A stretch of 64,000 nt of DNA from Microcaldota archaeon (GTDB taxonomy: Archaea; Micrarchaeota; Micrarchaeia; Norongarragalinales; SBBD01): positions 1-64,000 of the forward strand of contig JACRGC010000011.1 in the NCBI GenBank assembly GCA_016212475.1. The letters are read 5' to 3'. The notes beneath the pieces were generated by a model, which worked only from the letters and a program-made list of their open reading frames with translations, was not told the DNA's origin and made no database searches. The first letter of the stretch is position 1; the number at the start of each line of letters is the position of its first letter. Shown here in pieces: positions 31,448-40,157 of this stretch. The position numbers and the translations under genes are program-made.

Positions 31448-32692
31448 ATGCCAACAAAATCCCCAAAAAAACGCAACCTAATGGTGCTTGGGGCGTCCGG
31501 AGGAGTTGCAAATGCATTTCTTCACCATATGGGCCTTTACCGAAAATTCTTCAATAAACTAGTGTTGGCAGATAGGAACAATAAGGTGCTAAAAGATAGG
31601 TTCATTGACCATAAAGCGCTAGATTATATTTTCATCCACAAAAATATTGAAATCCCTTCAAAAGAGCGCGAATACTTAGAGCTTCTGAAAAAATATGAAA
31701 TTGACATCGTTTTGGATATAACCGACATGAATAGCACCGAAATCCTTGAGGCAACAAACAAGGCCGGAGTTTCATATGTAAATACCGCAATGAATGATGA
31801 GAAAAAAACCGTAAAAGAACTTATTTTTGGAGTATACCCAAGGAAAAATCAGCTAAGCAACGCCCCGCATATCTTATGCACCGGCATGAACCCCGGAATT
31901 GTCAACATGTGGGTTAGGTTTGGAATTGAAAAATTCGGAATTCCAAAATGCCTTGTTCATTTCGAATACGACACATCAACTCCCCTAAAGGAGTGGAAAT
32001 CCATGATGACCTGGTCCATCCACGAATTTTTAGTCGAATCCATAAGGGATCCATCCGGAATTGCGCTTGGAAGAAGAAAAGTTCAAGATCTTTATCCAAA
32101 TGGGCTTGAAAACCGGGAGGACATGGCATCAATCCTAAAACCAATAATCAAACTTTCAAAATACCCAATTGGGCTTACGGTTTTGCATGAGGAAAACCTT
32201 TCCGTTTCTTACAAGTACGACATACCATCCAAATTCATCTACGCAGTCAACCAGCATACAATGAACCACTTGATCAATATCTACGAAAAGAAGAAAAACG
32301 TATTAAGAAAGGACTTGGAAATTGGGGATAATACCAAAAATGCACTTGATGGATCAGACACAATTGGCGTATACCTAGATTATCCGGACAAAAGAGTGTA
32401 CTATTTGAATTCAATCACAAATGGCGCAATAATTGGCACAAATGCCACATACACCCAAGTTGCAATTGGGATTTTTGCAGCCCTTTTTGCGCTCCTATAC
32501 GATAAATTGCCGTCCGGAGTTCATTTCGTCGAAGATTTGTTCGATTCGCATTTCAAGTACTTCATGTTTGATAACATGCGCGTTTCTGAATTCGTATTCA
32601 AGAAGAAAAATGGAAAAATGGTCCTGTCAAAATTCACTCCTGCGTTGACAATTCGGAGGATGAACCGCTTTGAGCATTTATACGTCATTTGA
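31448..32692 (+). CDS. Saccharopine dehydrogenase/homospermidine synthase-like protein
   Basis: 414 residues from ATG 31448. The N-terminus has a Rossmann fold ('NLMVLGASGGVANAFLHHMG', then 'LVLADRNN'), followed by 'DIVLDITDMNSTEILEATNKAGVSYVNTA' and 'ILCTGMNPGIVNMWVRFGIEKFG', as in saccharopine dehydrogenase and homospermidine synthase-like oxidoreductases. The reaction is uncertain: homospermidine, carboxyspermidine or an opine-type product are all possible. The gene stops 13 nt before an MFS transporter, which suggests that its product or substrate crosses the membrane. Confidence 0.72.
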   Translation: MPTKSPKKRNLMVLGASGGVANAFLHHMGLYRKFFNKLVLADRNNKVLKDRFIDHKALDYIFIHKNIEIPSKEREYLELLKKYEIDIVLDITDMNSTEILEATNKAGVSYVNTAMNDEKKTVKELIFGVYPRKNQLSNAPHILCTGMNPGIVNMWVRFGIEKFGIPKCLVHFEYDTSTPLKEWKSMMTWSIHEFLVESIRDPSGIALGRRKVQDLYPNGLENREDMASILKPIIKLSKYPIGLTVLHEENLSVSYKYDIPSKFIYAVNQHTMNHLINIYEKKKNVLRKDLEIGDNTKNALDGSDTIGVYLDYPDKRVYYLNSITNGAIIGTNATYTQVAIGIFAALFALLYDKLPSGVHFVEDLFDSHFKYFMFDNMRVSEFVFKKKNGKMVLSKFTPALTIRRMNRFEHLYVI

Positions 32693-32705
32693 GGGGGTGA
32701 ATTTT

Positions 32706-33926
32706 TTGGCATTTGCGTCAACATTTAGGAAAAACCAAAAATTAGGGAATGCAACCCACCTAGTTGCACTGGTTGTAGTGTTTTGGGCATTTTTTGATTC
32801 CATGCTTACATATATGGCGCCCCTTGTCATGGCATATAACGGATTTTCAAACACCCAAATCGGATTATTGATTGGCAGCTCATCAATTGCCGGACTTATT
32901 TTTGATTTCGTTGCATTGATGCTATTCAAGCGCCCAGATTATCGGAAATTTTTCATGATCATGCTCGCAATCTGCATGTTCTACCCCCTAGCACTAGGAG
33001 GAGCAACCCAGGTTTGGGGCTATTTGCTTGCCATGATTCTATGGGGGCTATATTTTGACCTGTACGGACTTGGCATGTTCAGTTTTGTATCGCAGTATGT
33101 TGAACGGAAAAATCATGCTGCTGCCTTTGGCGAAATTTTAGCCGGTAGATCCATCGGCACAAGCTTTGCACCATTGCTGGTTGGATTTCTACTGGTAGGT
33201 GGGATATACCTGAACGTATTTTTGGTTGCTGAATTTTTCATAGTTGTTGCAATTGCAATATTCCTATTATTGCTTAAGGATATGAAAGGCAAAAAGCCGC
33301 TGATTAGCGGGCAACCAATATATTCCAGGAACATATTTTCCGAATTTAATGTTCTAAGAATAACAGGCGAAAAACTATGGGCGCCGCTTATGGTTACTTT
33401 TTTCTTATTCTTCGTGGATGCCTTTTTTTGGACTCTTGCGCCCCTTTATGCCATGTCACTTGATTTTTCCGTATTTGGGGGGTTATTTTTAGCTGCCTAC
33501 AGCATCCCTTTTTTGCTTTCGGGGGCAATTGTTGGAAAAGTTGCTAAACACTTTGGCAACATGAAAACCGCATTTGGGGCCATGTTCCTTGGAACTTTGG
33601 CAATTTTCTTTTTCATGTTTGTTTCAAATCCTGTTCTGATCCTTCTTTTGGTGTTTGCATCCGCATTCTGTTTTGGAATTTCACTAGCATCCATTAATGG
33701 CGCATATGCCGATTTCATTTCATCCGCCCCAAAAACAAGTAGGGAAACCGCATCGGCAGAGGATTCGGCTTTTAATTTTGCATATATAGTAGGGCCAGTT
33801 GCAGGGGGGCTTCTTTCGGATTTATTTGGCATCCCAACAGCATTTTCAATCCTTGGGGCAATTGGGATTTGCCTGATCCTATTAGTTGGGGTGAAATCCA
33901 AATTCAGGTTTAGGGTGGCGGCTTAA
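32706..33926 (+). CDS. Major facilitator superfamily transporter
   Basis: 406 residues from TTG 32706, with GAGGGGGTGA at 32690-32699; GTG 32697 is possible. Twelve-segment MFS pattern with a central loop ('LLLKDMKGKKPLISGQPIYSRNIF'). 'YNGFSNTQIGLLIGSSSIAGLIFDF' in TM2 and 'AFGEILAGRSIGTSFAPLLVGFLL' are typical. It is coupled to the oxidoreductase gene upstream. Confidence 0.83.
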   Translation: MAFASTFRKNQKLGNATHLVALVVVFWAFFDSMLTYMAPLVMAYNGFSNTQIGLLIGSSSIAGLIFDFVALMLFKRPDYRKFFMIMLAICMFYPLALGGATQVWGYLLAMILWGLYFDLYGLGMFSFVSQYVERKNHAAAFGEILAGRSIGTSFAPLLVGFLLVGGIYLNVFLVAEFFIVVAIAIFLLLLKDMKGKKPLISGQPIYSRNIFSEFNVLRITGEKLWAPLMVTFFLFFVDAFFWTLAPLYAMSLDFSVFGGLFLAAYSIPFLLSGAIVGKVAKHFGNMKTAFGAMFLGTLAIFFFMFVSNPVLILLLVFASAFCFGISLASINGAYADFISSAPKTSRETASAEDSAFNFAYIVGPVAGGLLSDLFGIPTAFSILGAIGICLILLVGVKSKFRFRVAA

Positions 33927-33976
33927 CTTTTTCCAAATAGGCAGTTAAAAATAGGATAATTTCTCTCTTCCGACAC

Positions 33977-33989
33977 TATTTATAGCCCG
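33977..33989 (+). promoter_or_regulatory. Orphan TATA-like element
   Basis: CACTATTTATAGC lies in the 195-nt gap between convergent genes (33927-34121). It has no ORF downstream on its strand. A small non-coding or antisense transcript is possible, but I see no supporting RNA fold. Confidence 0.2.
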
Positions 33990-34121
33990 AAAAATTCTCA
34001 ATCATAATCTTTTCTTGAGACATTTGAAGCTTTTTTAGTAGGGCAAAGGTGGATTTCTGTTAGAAGTTGGTTGGTCAATTCTCTAAATGCAATCCTTTGC
34101 AATGCTTGCTATGTGGTAATT

Positions 34122-34889
34122 TCACTCTTCGGCAAGTTTTGAAAGCTTTGCCTTGATTAGGATGGATTCCTGGACAATCGGGTTCATCAGCTGTGAAAAG
34201 GTTGCATAATCGATTTCCCGCTTCATGAAGCTTTTTTGGATCTCATTTTTCTGGTTTTCCAATTCGGCAAGCTTTGCCTTGAGGGATTCGGTTGGATTTT
34301 TTGCCTTTTCTTTCTTTTCAATGCTAACGCGCGGCTTAATTGTTGCCTGCCTCATTGAAACGGCTGCAAAATCATCAACTATGCTCTTATCCATATCGCC
34401 CGGCTTGAATGGGTTTTCCTCTTCCGAAACGGGGGTGATATTGCCCTCGGCCTTCAGCTCACGGAGTATCTGGTCCATAGGAAGGGTTATGGAATATGCC
34501 TCGGATTGGGCTTTCCCGCCAATATCGGTAACAACAGAGACATCCACCTGGAAGGTATCCGAATCAAATTCGGAATTTGAGAATTGGAGGGATTTGATCT
34601 TCATGGTATCGGGCCTTAGCTTATCAAAAATAATGGAAAATTTCCTATTGAAAATAATCAAAAGCTCGGCAATCTGGTCGGCGCCCTTGTTTCTAACGGT
34701 CAGCTCAAAGCCCCAATCCTTGGAGTTTGTGAAACGCTTGAACAAATCAAGCTTTATTGAAACCCTCTGGTCGGTCCGGATATCAATTGCCCCCTTCCGC
34801 CGATCAAAAAAATATGTTTCCTGCGTCTTGCCCTTGTTTTTTTTGCCAAATGCCTTGAATGCGGCTGCAATGCTTGAAATTAGCTTCAT
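34122..34889 (-). CDS. Hypothetical protein with beta domain and helical tail
   Basis: 255 residues. The first ~150 form a beta-rich domain ('VSIKLDLFKRFTNSKDWGFELTVRNKGADQIAELLIIFN'), suggestive of an Ig-like or arrestin-like fold. The last ~60 are helical ('LKAKLAELENQKNEIQKSFMKREIDYATFSQLM'), similar to an SHOCT-type segment. ATG 34889 is preceded by AAGGAT; CTATTTATAC at 34917-34926 (minus strand) is the likely promoter. Function unknown. Confidence 0.65.
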   Translation of the reverse strand: MKLISSIAAAFKAFGKKNKGKTQETYFFDRRKGAIDIRTDQRVSIKLDLFKRFTNSKDWGFELTVRNKGADQIAELLIIFNRKFSIIFDKLRPDTMKIKSLQFSNSEFDSDTFQVDVSVVTDIGGKAQSEAYSITLPMDQILRELKAEGNITPVSEEENPFKPGDMDKSIVDDFAAVSMRQATIKPRVSIEKKEKAKNPTESLKAKLAELENQKNEIQKSFMKREIDYATFSQLMNPIVQESILIKAKLSKLAEE

Positions 34890-34987
34890 AAAAATCCTTC
34901 ATGTAAGTAAGCAAGAAGCGTATAAATAGGTATTTTTTACTTAGGAGGAAGGATTGGATTAATGGAAATCTTAAAAAATTGCCCAAA

Positions 34988-36151
34988 TCAAAGTTTTGAA
35001 ACAGATTCCCGAATTTTTGAAAGCGCCAAATTGATGTTGCCAACCGAATTTGCATATGAAAATCGCAAATACCCCTCTCCAAAACTTCCAAAGGATGTTC
35101 CTGGAAGGCATGCAACTCCTGCTTCGTTTAGAAGGAAATCCGAAACTTCCTTTGATTTTTTGCCAAGCTTTGAGATGTTTGGGAATGCGTAAAATGCGCC
35201 GTGGGGGGTAATGCAGCTAATTCCAGGGATTTTGCTCAGCCCAGAAACTATCAGATCGCGCCTTTTCCTAAATTCCAAAACCATGCGATCAACGGAATCC
35301 TGCGGCCCGCGCAATGCCTCTGCGCCAGCAATTTGCGTAAAGCTTGCAGTGCAAGAGTTGGAATTGGTCATAAGCCTTGTGATGTGCTGAGCAATTGACG
35401 TGTTCATGACGCCGTAGCCTAGTCTCCAGCCGGTCATTGCATATGTTTTTGAAAATCCATCAAGAATTATTGTGCGCTCCTTCATTCCGGGAAGGGAGGC
35501 AATGCTGAAGTGCTTTTTATCATAAAGAATCCTCGAGTAGATTTCATCGCTTAATACCCACAAATTGTATTTTTTTGCAATTTCTGCAACTCCTTCGACA
35601 TCGGATTTTTCCATTATTCCCCCGGTTGGGTTTGCCGGAGAATTCAAAATAATCATCTTGGTTTTTTTCGTGATAAGTTTTTCCAAATCCGCTGGCCTAA
35701 ATGAAAAATGGTTTTCCTCCTTCAGATGGAGCGGAACCGCCTTGCCTCCGACAAAATTTATCATGCTCTCATAAATTGGAAAGCCGGGATTTGGATAGAT
35801 TACTTCATCTCCGGGATTGATTGTTGCAATGATTGCAAAATACATTATTGGCTTTCCGCCAGGAGTGATTACAACTTCATCAGGAGAAACATCAATGCCT
35901 CTAAGTTTTCCGGAGTATTCAGCAACTGCTTTCCTTGCATCAGGAAGGCCAGCTGAAGGGCCATAGTGAGTGTAATTTTCATTGATCGCTTTAATTGCAG
36001 CATCCTTTATGTTTTTTGGGGTGTCAAAGTCGGGTTCGCCAATTTCTAGGTGAACGATTTTCCTGCCTTGAGCTTCCAGAGCTTTTGCCTTTGCCAGAAC
36101 TTCAAAGGCGGTTTCAGTCCCAAGAACGGCCATCTTATCTGCGATTTGCAT
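34988..36151 (-). CDS. Class I/II pyridoxal-phosphate aminotransferase
   Basis: 387 residues from ATG 36151, preceded by GGGGG; ATG 36166 is possible. Fold-type-I landmarks: 'LEIGEPDFDTPKNI', 'YGPSAGLPDARKAVAEYSG', 'NSPANPTGG', 'VLSDEIYSRILYD' and the PLP-lysine motif 'DGFSKTYAMTGWRLGYG'. Closest in pattern to archaeal aspartate/aromatic aminotransferases. Substrate not certain. Confidence 0.93.
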   Translation of the reverse strand: MQIADKMAVLGTETAFEVLAKAKALEAQGRKIVHLEIGEPDFDTPKNIKDAAIKAINENYTHYGPSAGLPDARKAVAEYSGKLRGIDVSPDEVVITPGGKPIMYFAIIATINPGDEVIYPNPGFPIYESMINFVGGKAVPLHLKEENHFSFRPADLEKLITKKTKMIILNSPANPTGGIMEKSDVEGVAEIAKKYNLWVLSDEIYSRILYDKKHFSIASLPGMKERTIILDGFSKTYAMTGWRLGYGVMNTSIAQHITRLMTNSNSCTASFTQIAGAEALRGPQDSVDRMVLEFRKRRDLIVSGLSKIPGISCITPHGAFYAFPNISKLGKKSKEVSDFLLNEAGVACLPGTSFGSFGEGYLRFSYANSVGNINLALSKIRESVSKL

Positions 36152-36245
36152 AGTGATTACCCCCATTTATATTCGGAATTCGTGCTATTAAATCCTTAAG
36201 GTATTAAATAATAACTATTGGCTTAATATGAACTGTTGATATGCT

Positions 36246-37073
36246 ATGCCAGGAACCAAGAATACGCCAGGCGGCCCGTTTGGGAAAATAAGAACCATCA
36301 TTAAGAAAAACCATGGCGAAATATCCTATGAAGACCACAAACTTCTGCGCGAATCGTACAATTACTCCCACGAAGTGTTAAAGCATCTAAAGCGGATATC
36401 CGGCCACGAATATTCAACCCACATTAGGCATATTGGCCTAACCCTGGCAAAATGGGGCGCCAATGCAAGGGTAACGGCGCTTGGAATTTCACATGAAAAT
36501 CTTGAAAAGGGAAAAATAGGTGAAAAGCCAGTCACAAGGGATTTGATGCTTGAACATTTCCGAAAGCGATTGGGATCTTTGCCGGAAGCTTCTGAATTTA
36601 TCATGAAAGTCGAATCATTAAGCGAAGGAAAATTAAAACATGGCTTTGTTTACCTGCCAAGGCATGACGAATACGCAATTGTTTCCAATGAAGGTAAATT
36701 CGATAAAAATCCCATTCTGTTTTGGGAAATTATGCGGGCGGATCAAAAACGCCTCTTCCAAAGCGGAGCGGATACATTAATTGCCAAAGCCGCCGACATT
36801 GAACATAATATAACAACTTACAAAAAATTGGAGCCGGAAAATTCGGTTAGCACGCTTTTGAAGAATAAGTCAAGGATTCTATTCCTAAACCACGTAATCG
36901 CAACCGGATTTAAGGGACTGAATGCGGATGATGGCCAAAAAAAAATATTGATCAGGGCAACGAAGGAACTTGGAATAAAAATTGCTGCCATGGAAAAAAA
37001 TATGCTTGGCATGAAAAAAATTCCAAAGGATATTACGAAAATGGATGTGGACTTTTACAGATATGGCGAATGA
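36246..37073 (+). CDS. RelA/SpoT-like HD-domain protein
   Basis: 275 residues, helical. 'GHEYSTHIRHIGLTLAKWGANARVTALGISHENLEKG' mimics the first half of the RelA/SpoT hydrolase ('H...VA.iL...gaD..tv.AaLLHDvvEDT'), with His-Glu where His-Asp is expected. 'LIAKAADIEHNITTYKKLEPE' matches the later 'LKLADRLHNMRT' block. So the metal site could be kept with a changed ligand, or the protein may be a non-catalytic relative. No synthetase or ACT domain is present. Confidence 0.6.
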   Translation: MPGTKNTPGGPFGKIRTIIKKNHGEISYEDHKLLRESYNYSHEVLKHLKRISGHEYSTHIRHIGLTLAKWGANARVTALGISHENLEKGKIGEKPVTRDLMLEHFRKRLGSLPEASEFIMKVESLSEGKLKHGFVYLPRHDEYAIVSNEGKFDKNPILFWEIMRADQKRLFQSGADTLIAKAADIEHNITTYKKLEPENSVSTLLKNKSRILFLNHVIATGFKGLNADDGQKKILIRATKELGIKIAAMEKNMLGMKKIPKDITKMDVDFYRYGE

Positions 37074-37074
37074 T

Positions 37075-38322
37075 TCAGCCAACCGGATTCTCAAAGGTAA
37101 TTCTCATCTCCTTAAGGGTTGGCGAAAATTCCGAGTTTGTAGTTGAAAGAGTTGCCTTCCATTGCAAAAATCTTGCAGATGTTGGGATCTGCGAATCAAT
37201 CTGCACTTCCTGGTAAGGAGACCACAATCCGTCAATTTTTGGGTTCATTCCGGTCCTTACTTCAATTTTGATTTTTGTTCCATTTGGCTGGATTGAACCC
37301 CAGCTGATCAGTTTCCATTTCGCAAGGTCGGTTTCACCATCCAATATTGGCGATTCGAATGTCCCATCGGCCCTGTAAATGCGCTTGCCAGAGGAGCTGT
37401 CATAATTGATGATCGCCCCTTCCGTCAATGTGGTGGTCCTGATCCTATCGTATTTTTCCTCCTGAAATTCGGTTACTGTGTGCTTGATTTGCTTGGTTAT
37501 GAACCTTCTAACTCCGGTTGCTGCAAAAATAGCCGCGCCATCCTCGCCGGCATTGGTTTTCTTGATTGTGATCCCGCTGATTGGCTTGAGCGGGTCGTTT
37601 GCCTTGATTTTAATGTAGGTTAGTGTTTGCGAATTGTCCGATTTTGGCGAATCAAAAACCAATCGTTCCTTGGGAATTGGGTTTGCAGCATCATATTCGT
37701 AGTTCCAAACATCCGTGTTTGCAACAAGGGGAATTTCCTGCACCTCGCCATCCTCATAATTCAGGCGGATCCTTGCAAGTTCGCTGATGCTGCCTTTCTT
37801 GAAACTTGCAGAAAGCAGGAAATAAATTTCCGAAAATCTTGTCCTTCCGGTTAGGAAATTGGCCGAAAAGAACTGCGAACCGGAGGTTGCAAGCACGCTC
37901 CATTTTGCGGAAGATTTGTAATCCGGTGAAATTGAGAACGGAACCCCTTCGAATCCTATTTCCCCGGCTTTGAGGTCGGGATAATAATTCCCGGCAGTTG
38001 GGTTGCCGATGAAAAACGGATTTGAGTGGTAATCCGAATTTGCAACCTTTGAAAAATCAAAATTGACAAACTCGACCCTTTCTCCAAAATTCGTAAGCCC
38101 TCCCATTGGCTTTGGGACAACGCTAACGGATGGGTAGATGACTTTTTCGGTCACAACAATGGTTGGAACAATTGTTTGCTGAACTGTTACAATTACCTGC
38201 GGAGTTGCATTGACATAAATAATCTGCGGGCTTGGATTTTCGGATTTTGAGGTCAATTGCAAGCAGCCGGCGAGTGCAAGGAATGAAAAAACTGCCAAAA
38301 GGAGATATCTTGATTTGAACAT
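37075..38322 (-). CDS. Lipoprotein, unknown function
   Basis: 415 residues from ATG 38322; the frame extends upstream to 38574, but a signal peptide starts here: 'MFKSRYLLLAVFSFLALAGC', with Cys20 as lipid site. A short Thr/Val/Pro-rich linker is followed by beta-rich domains, the last one (~320-415) with 'SPILDGETDLAKWKLISWGSIQPNGTKIKIEVRTG' and 'RFLQWKATLSTT', resembling a carbohydrate-binding or discoidin-like sandwich. Exported and anchored on the outer side of the membrane. Overall role unknown. Confidence 0.8.
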   Translation of the reverse strand: MFKSRYLLLAVFSFLALAGCLQLTSKSENPSPQIIYVNATPQVIVTVQQTIVPTIVVTEKVIYPSVSVVPKPMGGLTNFGERVEFVNFDFSKVANSDYHSNPFFIGNPTAGNYYPDLKAGEIGFEGVPFSISPDYKSSAKWSVLATSGSQFFSANFLTGRTRFSEIYFLLSASFKKGSISELARIRLNYEDGEVQEIPLVANTDVWNYEYDAANPIPKERLVFDSPKSDNSQTLTYIKIKANDPLKPISGITIKKTNAGEDGAAIFAATGVRRFITKQIKHTVTEFQEEKYDRIRTTTLTEGAIINYDSSSGKRIYRADGTFESPILDGETDLAKWKLISWGSIQPNGTKIKIEVRTGMNPKIDGLWSPYQEVQIDSQIPTSARFLQWKATLSTTNSEFSPTLKEMRITFENPVG

Positions 38323-38467
38323 GCTTCCTAAGACAAGGCCAATCTTAATTAAGTTTTTTCTTTTGGCAAATCCCATCGAAAGCCTTAATAAATTCCCGCA
38401 AAGTAATATGGAACTTTGAGGGGAACATGGAATTTCCCAAACATCAACACATTGGAACGGTGAGAAC

Positions 38468-38725
38468 ATGGCAAAATTCAAAATAGAATACGACAGGGAT
38501 GGGTGCATTGGAGCAGCTGTTTGCGAAGCTGTGTGCCCAAAGCATTGGAAAATGGCCGATGATGGGAAAGTCAACCTGCTTGAATCAACAAAGCAGGATA
38601 AGGAGGAAATTTACATAAAGGAAATTGATGAAGCTGATTTTGAGAGCATGAAAGTAGCCGCCGATGGCTGCCCCGTAAAAGTCATACACATCCAAAACAA
38701 GGAGACTGGAGAGAAATTAATCTGA
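38468..38725 (+). CDS. Single-cluster ferredoxin, probably [3Fe-4S]
   Basis: 85 residues. The cluster motif is C13-I-G-A16-A-V-C19-E-A-V-C23-P, plus C68-P ('DGCPVKVI'), in the layout of Pyrococcus-type monocluster ferredoxins. The second ligand position, Asp or Cys in those proteins, is Ala16 here. Three Cys remain, which predicts a [3Fe-4S] cluster. It is a small soluble electron carrier; no partner oxidoreductase is adjacent. Confidence 0.85.
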   Translation: MAKFKIEYDRDGCIGAAVCEAVCPKHWKMADDGKVNLLESTKQDKEEIYIKEIDEADFESMKVAADGCPVKVIHIQNKETGEKLI

Positions 38726-38831
38726 TTCAATCGGCTTGCAAGGGTTTGGAAAAGAAGAAAATATGATTCGCCGGATTTGAAAGGAAATTAATCCGATTCA
38801 TTTTGATCGATCAGAAAAAAATTAATCCGAT

Positions 38832-40079
38832 TTACTTTCCTTTTGTTGGTGATTGCGCGGTTGCCTTTTTATTAAAGGGCACCATTTGCGTCTCGTAATA
38901 GAATACAGCAACTGTTGCAAAAATGTTTGTAAAGAGAATGAATAGGACTACAATTTCACTAATATTGGGAAAATTTATGCCATCAATTGCCAAATCAGCA
39001 ACTAGCGCGGCCAAAACCGCAGTAGCAAGGCCTCTTGGCATAAGAGCGCTAATAATTAATTCCGAGTCCGCCATTTGAGGATTTCTCCATGCAAGCACTT
39101 TAACGGCCAGATACCTGGCAACAAGGGCGGCAATAAACATAAGCAGGGCAATAATCGTAAGATTTAGGTCTATTTTCTGCAAATTCAGGATAATCCCCAT
39201 ATAAACAAAAAACATTGTCCTGACAAAGAAGCTGATTTCATTATTGAAATTCGTAATTGCCGGATCAAGGGAAAGATCTTCCTTCATTTTAAACATTCTT
39301 GCAAGCGCATCGGAATTACCCAGCAAAAGCCCAAATATCAAAACGGAGGTTATTCCATTCCCTTGGTAGATTTCAGAAATCGAATACAGGAAAAAAACAA
39401 AGGCGATGGTTAGCAAATACTCGAATTGCTTTCCTTTGTATTGCTGCAAAACCTTAACCCAAAAAACCCCGCCGATTATCCCAAGAAATATGGCAATTGA
39501 TAGGGTACTGACGATGATTTGCAATGGATCTCCAATTTTCCCGATTTTTGGGGACATATAGCCAATTATCATCACAACCCCAACAATTGTGAATACATCA
39601 TTAAAGGCGGATTCCAAATTCAGCAGGGTTTTGACTTTTTCCTTGACGTCCAATTTTGCAACAAGTGGAACGATTATTTCATAACTGGTTCCGGCAACAA
39701 TCATACCTGCAAGAAGCCCATGGACCCATGTAACATCGGTTACACTTATCAGGAAAATTATTGTGACAAGTATGACTGTGAGCCCCGACATTAAAAGCGT
39801 AAACCAAATGCTTTCGGGAAGTTCATCCAATACCTCATTTAAATTTAGTTTTGTGCTTCCGTCAAAAACGATTATTACCAGGGCAATTGTTCCGATAAAG
39901 GGAGCTAAATTTGCTAACTGGGAAGGATCAATGATATGGGCTATAGGACCAATAATCATTCCAAGAAAAATCAGTATCAAAACGTCGGGAATTTTAGTCC
40001 TATCAAAAAAGATGGACGCCAAATAACCCGCAAAAATAGTTAAACCAATTATCCCCATGAACAGGGCAACTTCGGACAT
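38832..40079 (-). CDS. Cation/proton antiporter, CPA1/NhaP type
   Basis: 415 residues, ~12 membrane helices, no cytoplasmic regulatory domain. 'LLAGMIVAGTSYEIIVPLVAKL' and 'LLNLESAFNDVFTIVGVV' contain the E-S-x-x-N-D ion-binding motif of CPA1 antiporters. Probably Na+/H+ exchange. It stands alone on its strand. Confidence 0.88.
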   Translation of the reverse strand: MSEVALFMGIIGLTIFAGYLASIFFDRTKIPDVLILIFLGMIIGPIAHIIDPSQLANLAPFIGTIALVIIVFDGSTKLNLNEVLDELPESIWFTLLMSGLTVILVTIIFLISVTDVTWVHGLLAGMIVAGTSYEIIVPLVAKLDVKEKVKTLLNLESAFNDVFTIVGVVMIIGYMSPKIGKIGDPLQIIVSTLSIAIFLGIIGGVFWVKVLQQYKGKQFEYLLTIAFVFFLYSISEIYQGNGITSVLIFGLLLGNSDALARMFKMKEDLSLDPAITNFNNEISFFVRTMFFVYMGIILNLQKIDLNLTIIALLMFIAALVARYLAVKVLAWRNPQMADSELIISALMPRGLATAVLAALVADLAIDGINFPNISEIVVLFILFTNIFATVAVFYYETQMVPFNKKATAQSPTKGK

Positions 40080-40157
40080 GGAAAAAATAAGTTAAATCAC
40101 TTAAAAACGGTTTCGTTGAATGAATTGGCAAATATCAAAAAGCATTCAGCCTATCAA

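Noticed and set aside
34962..35192. Plus-strand ORF starting in the gap upstream of the hypothetical gene at 34889
   Set aside because: It lies almost entirely over the 3' end of the aminotransferase gene on the other strand; its translation is the shadow of that gene.
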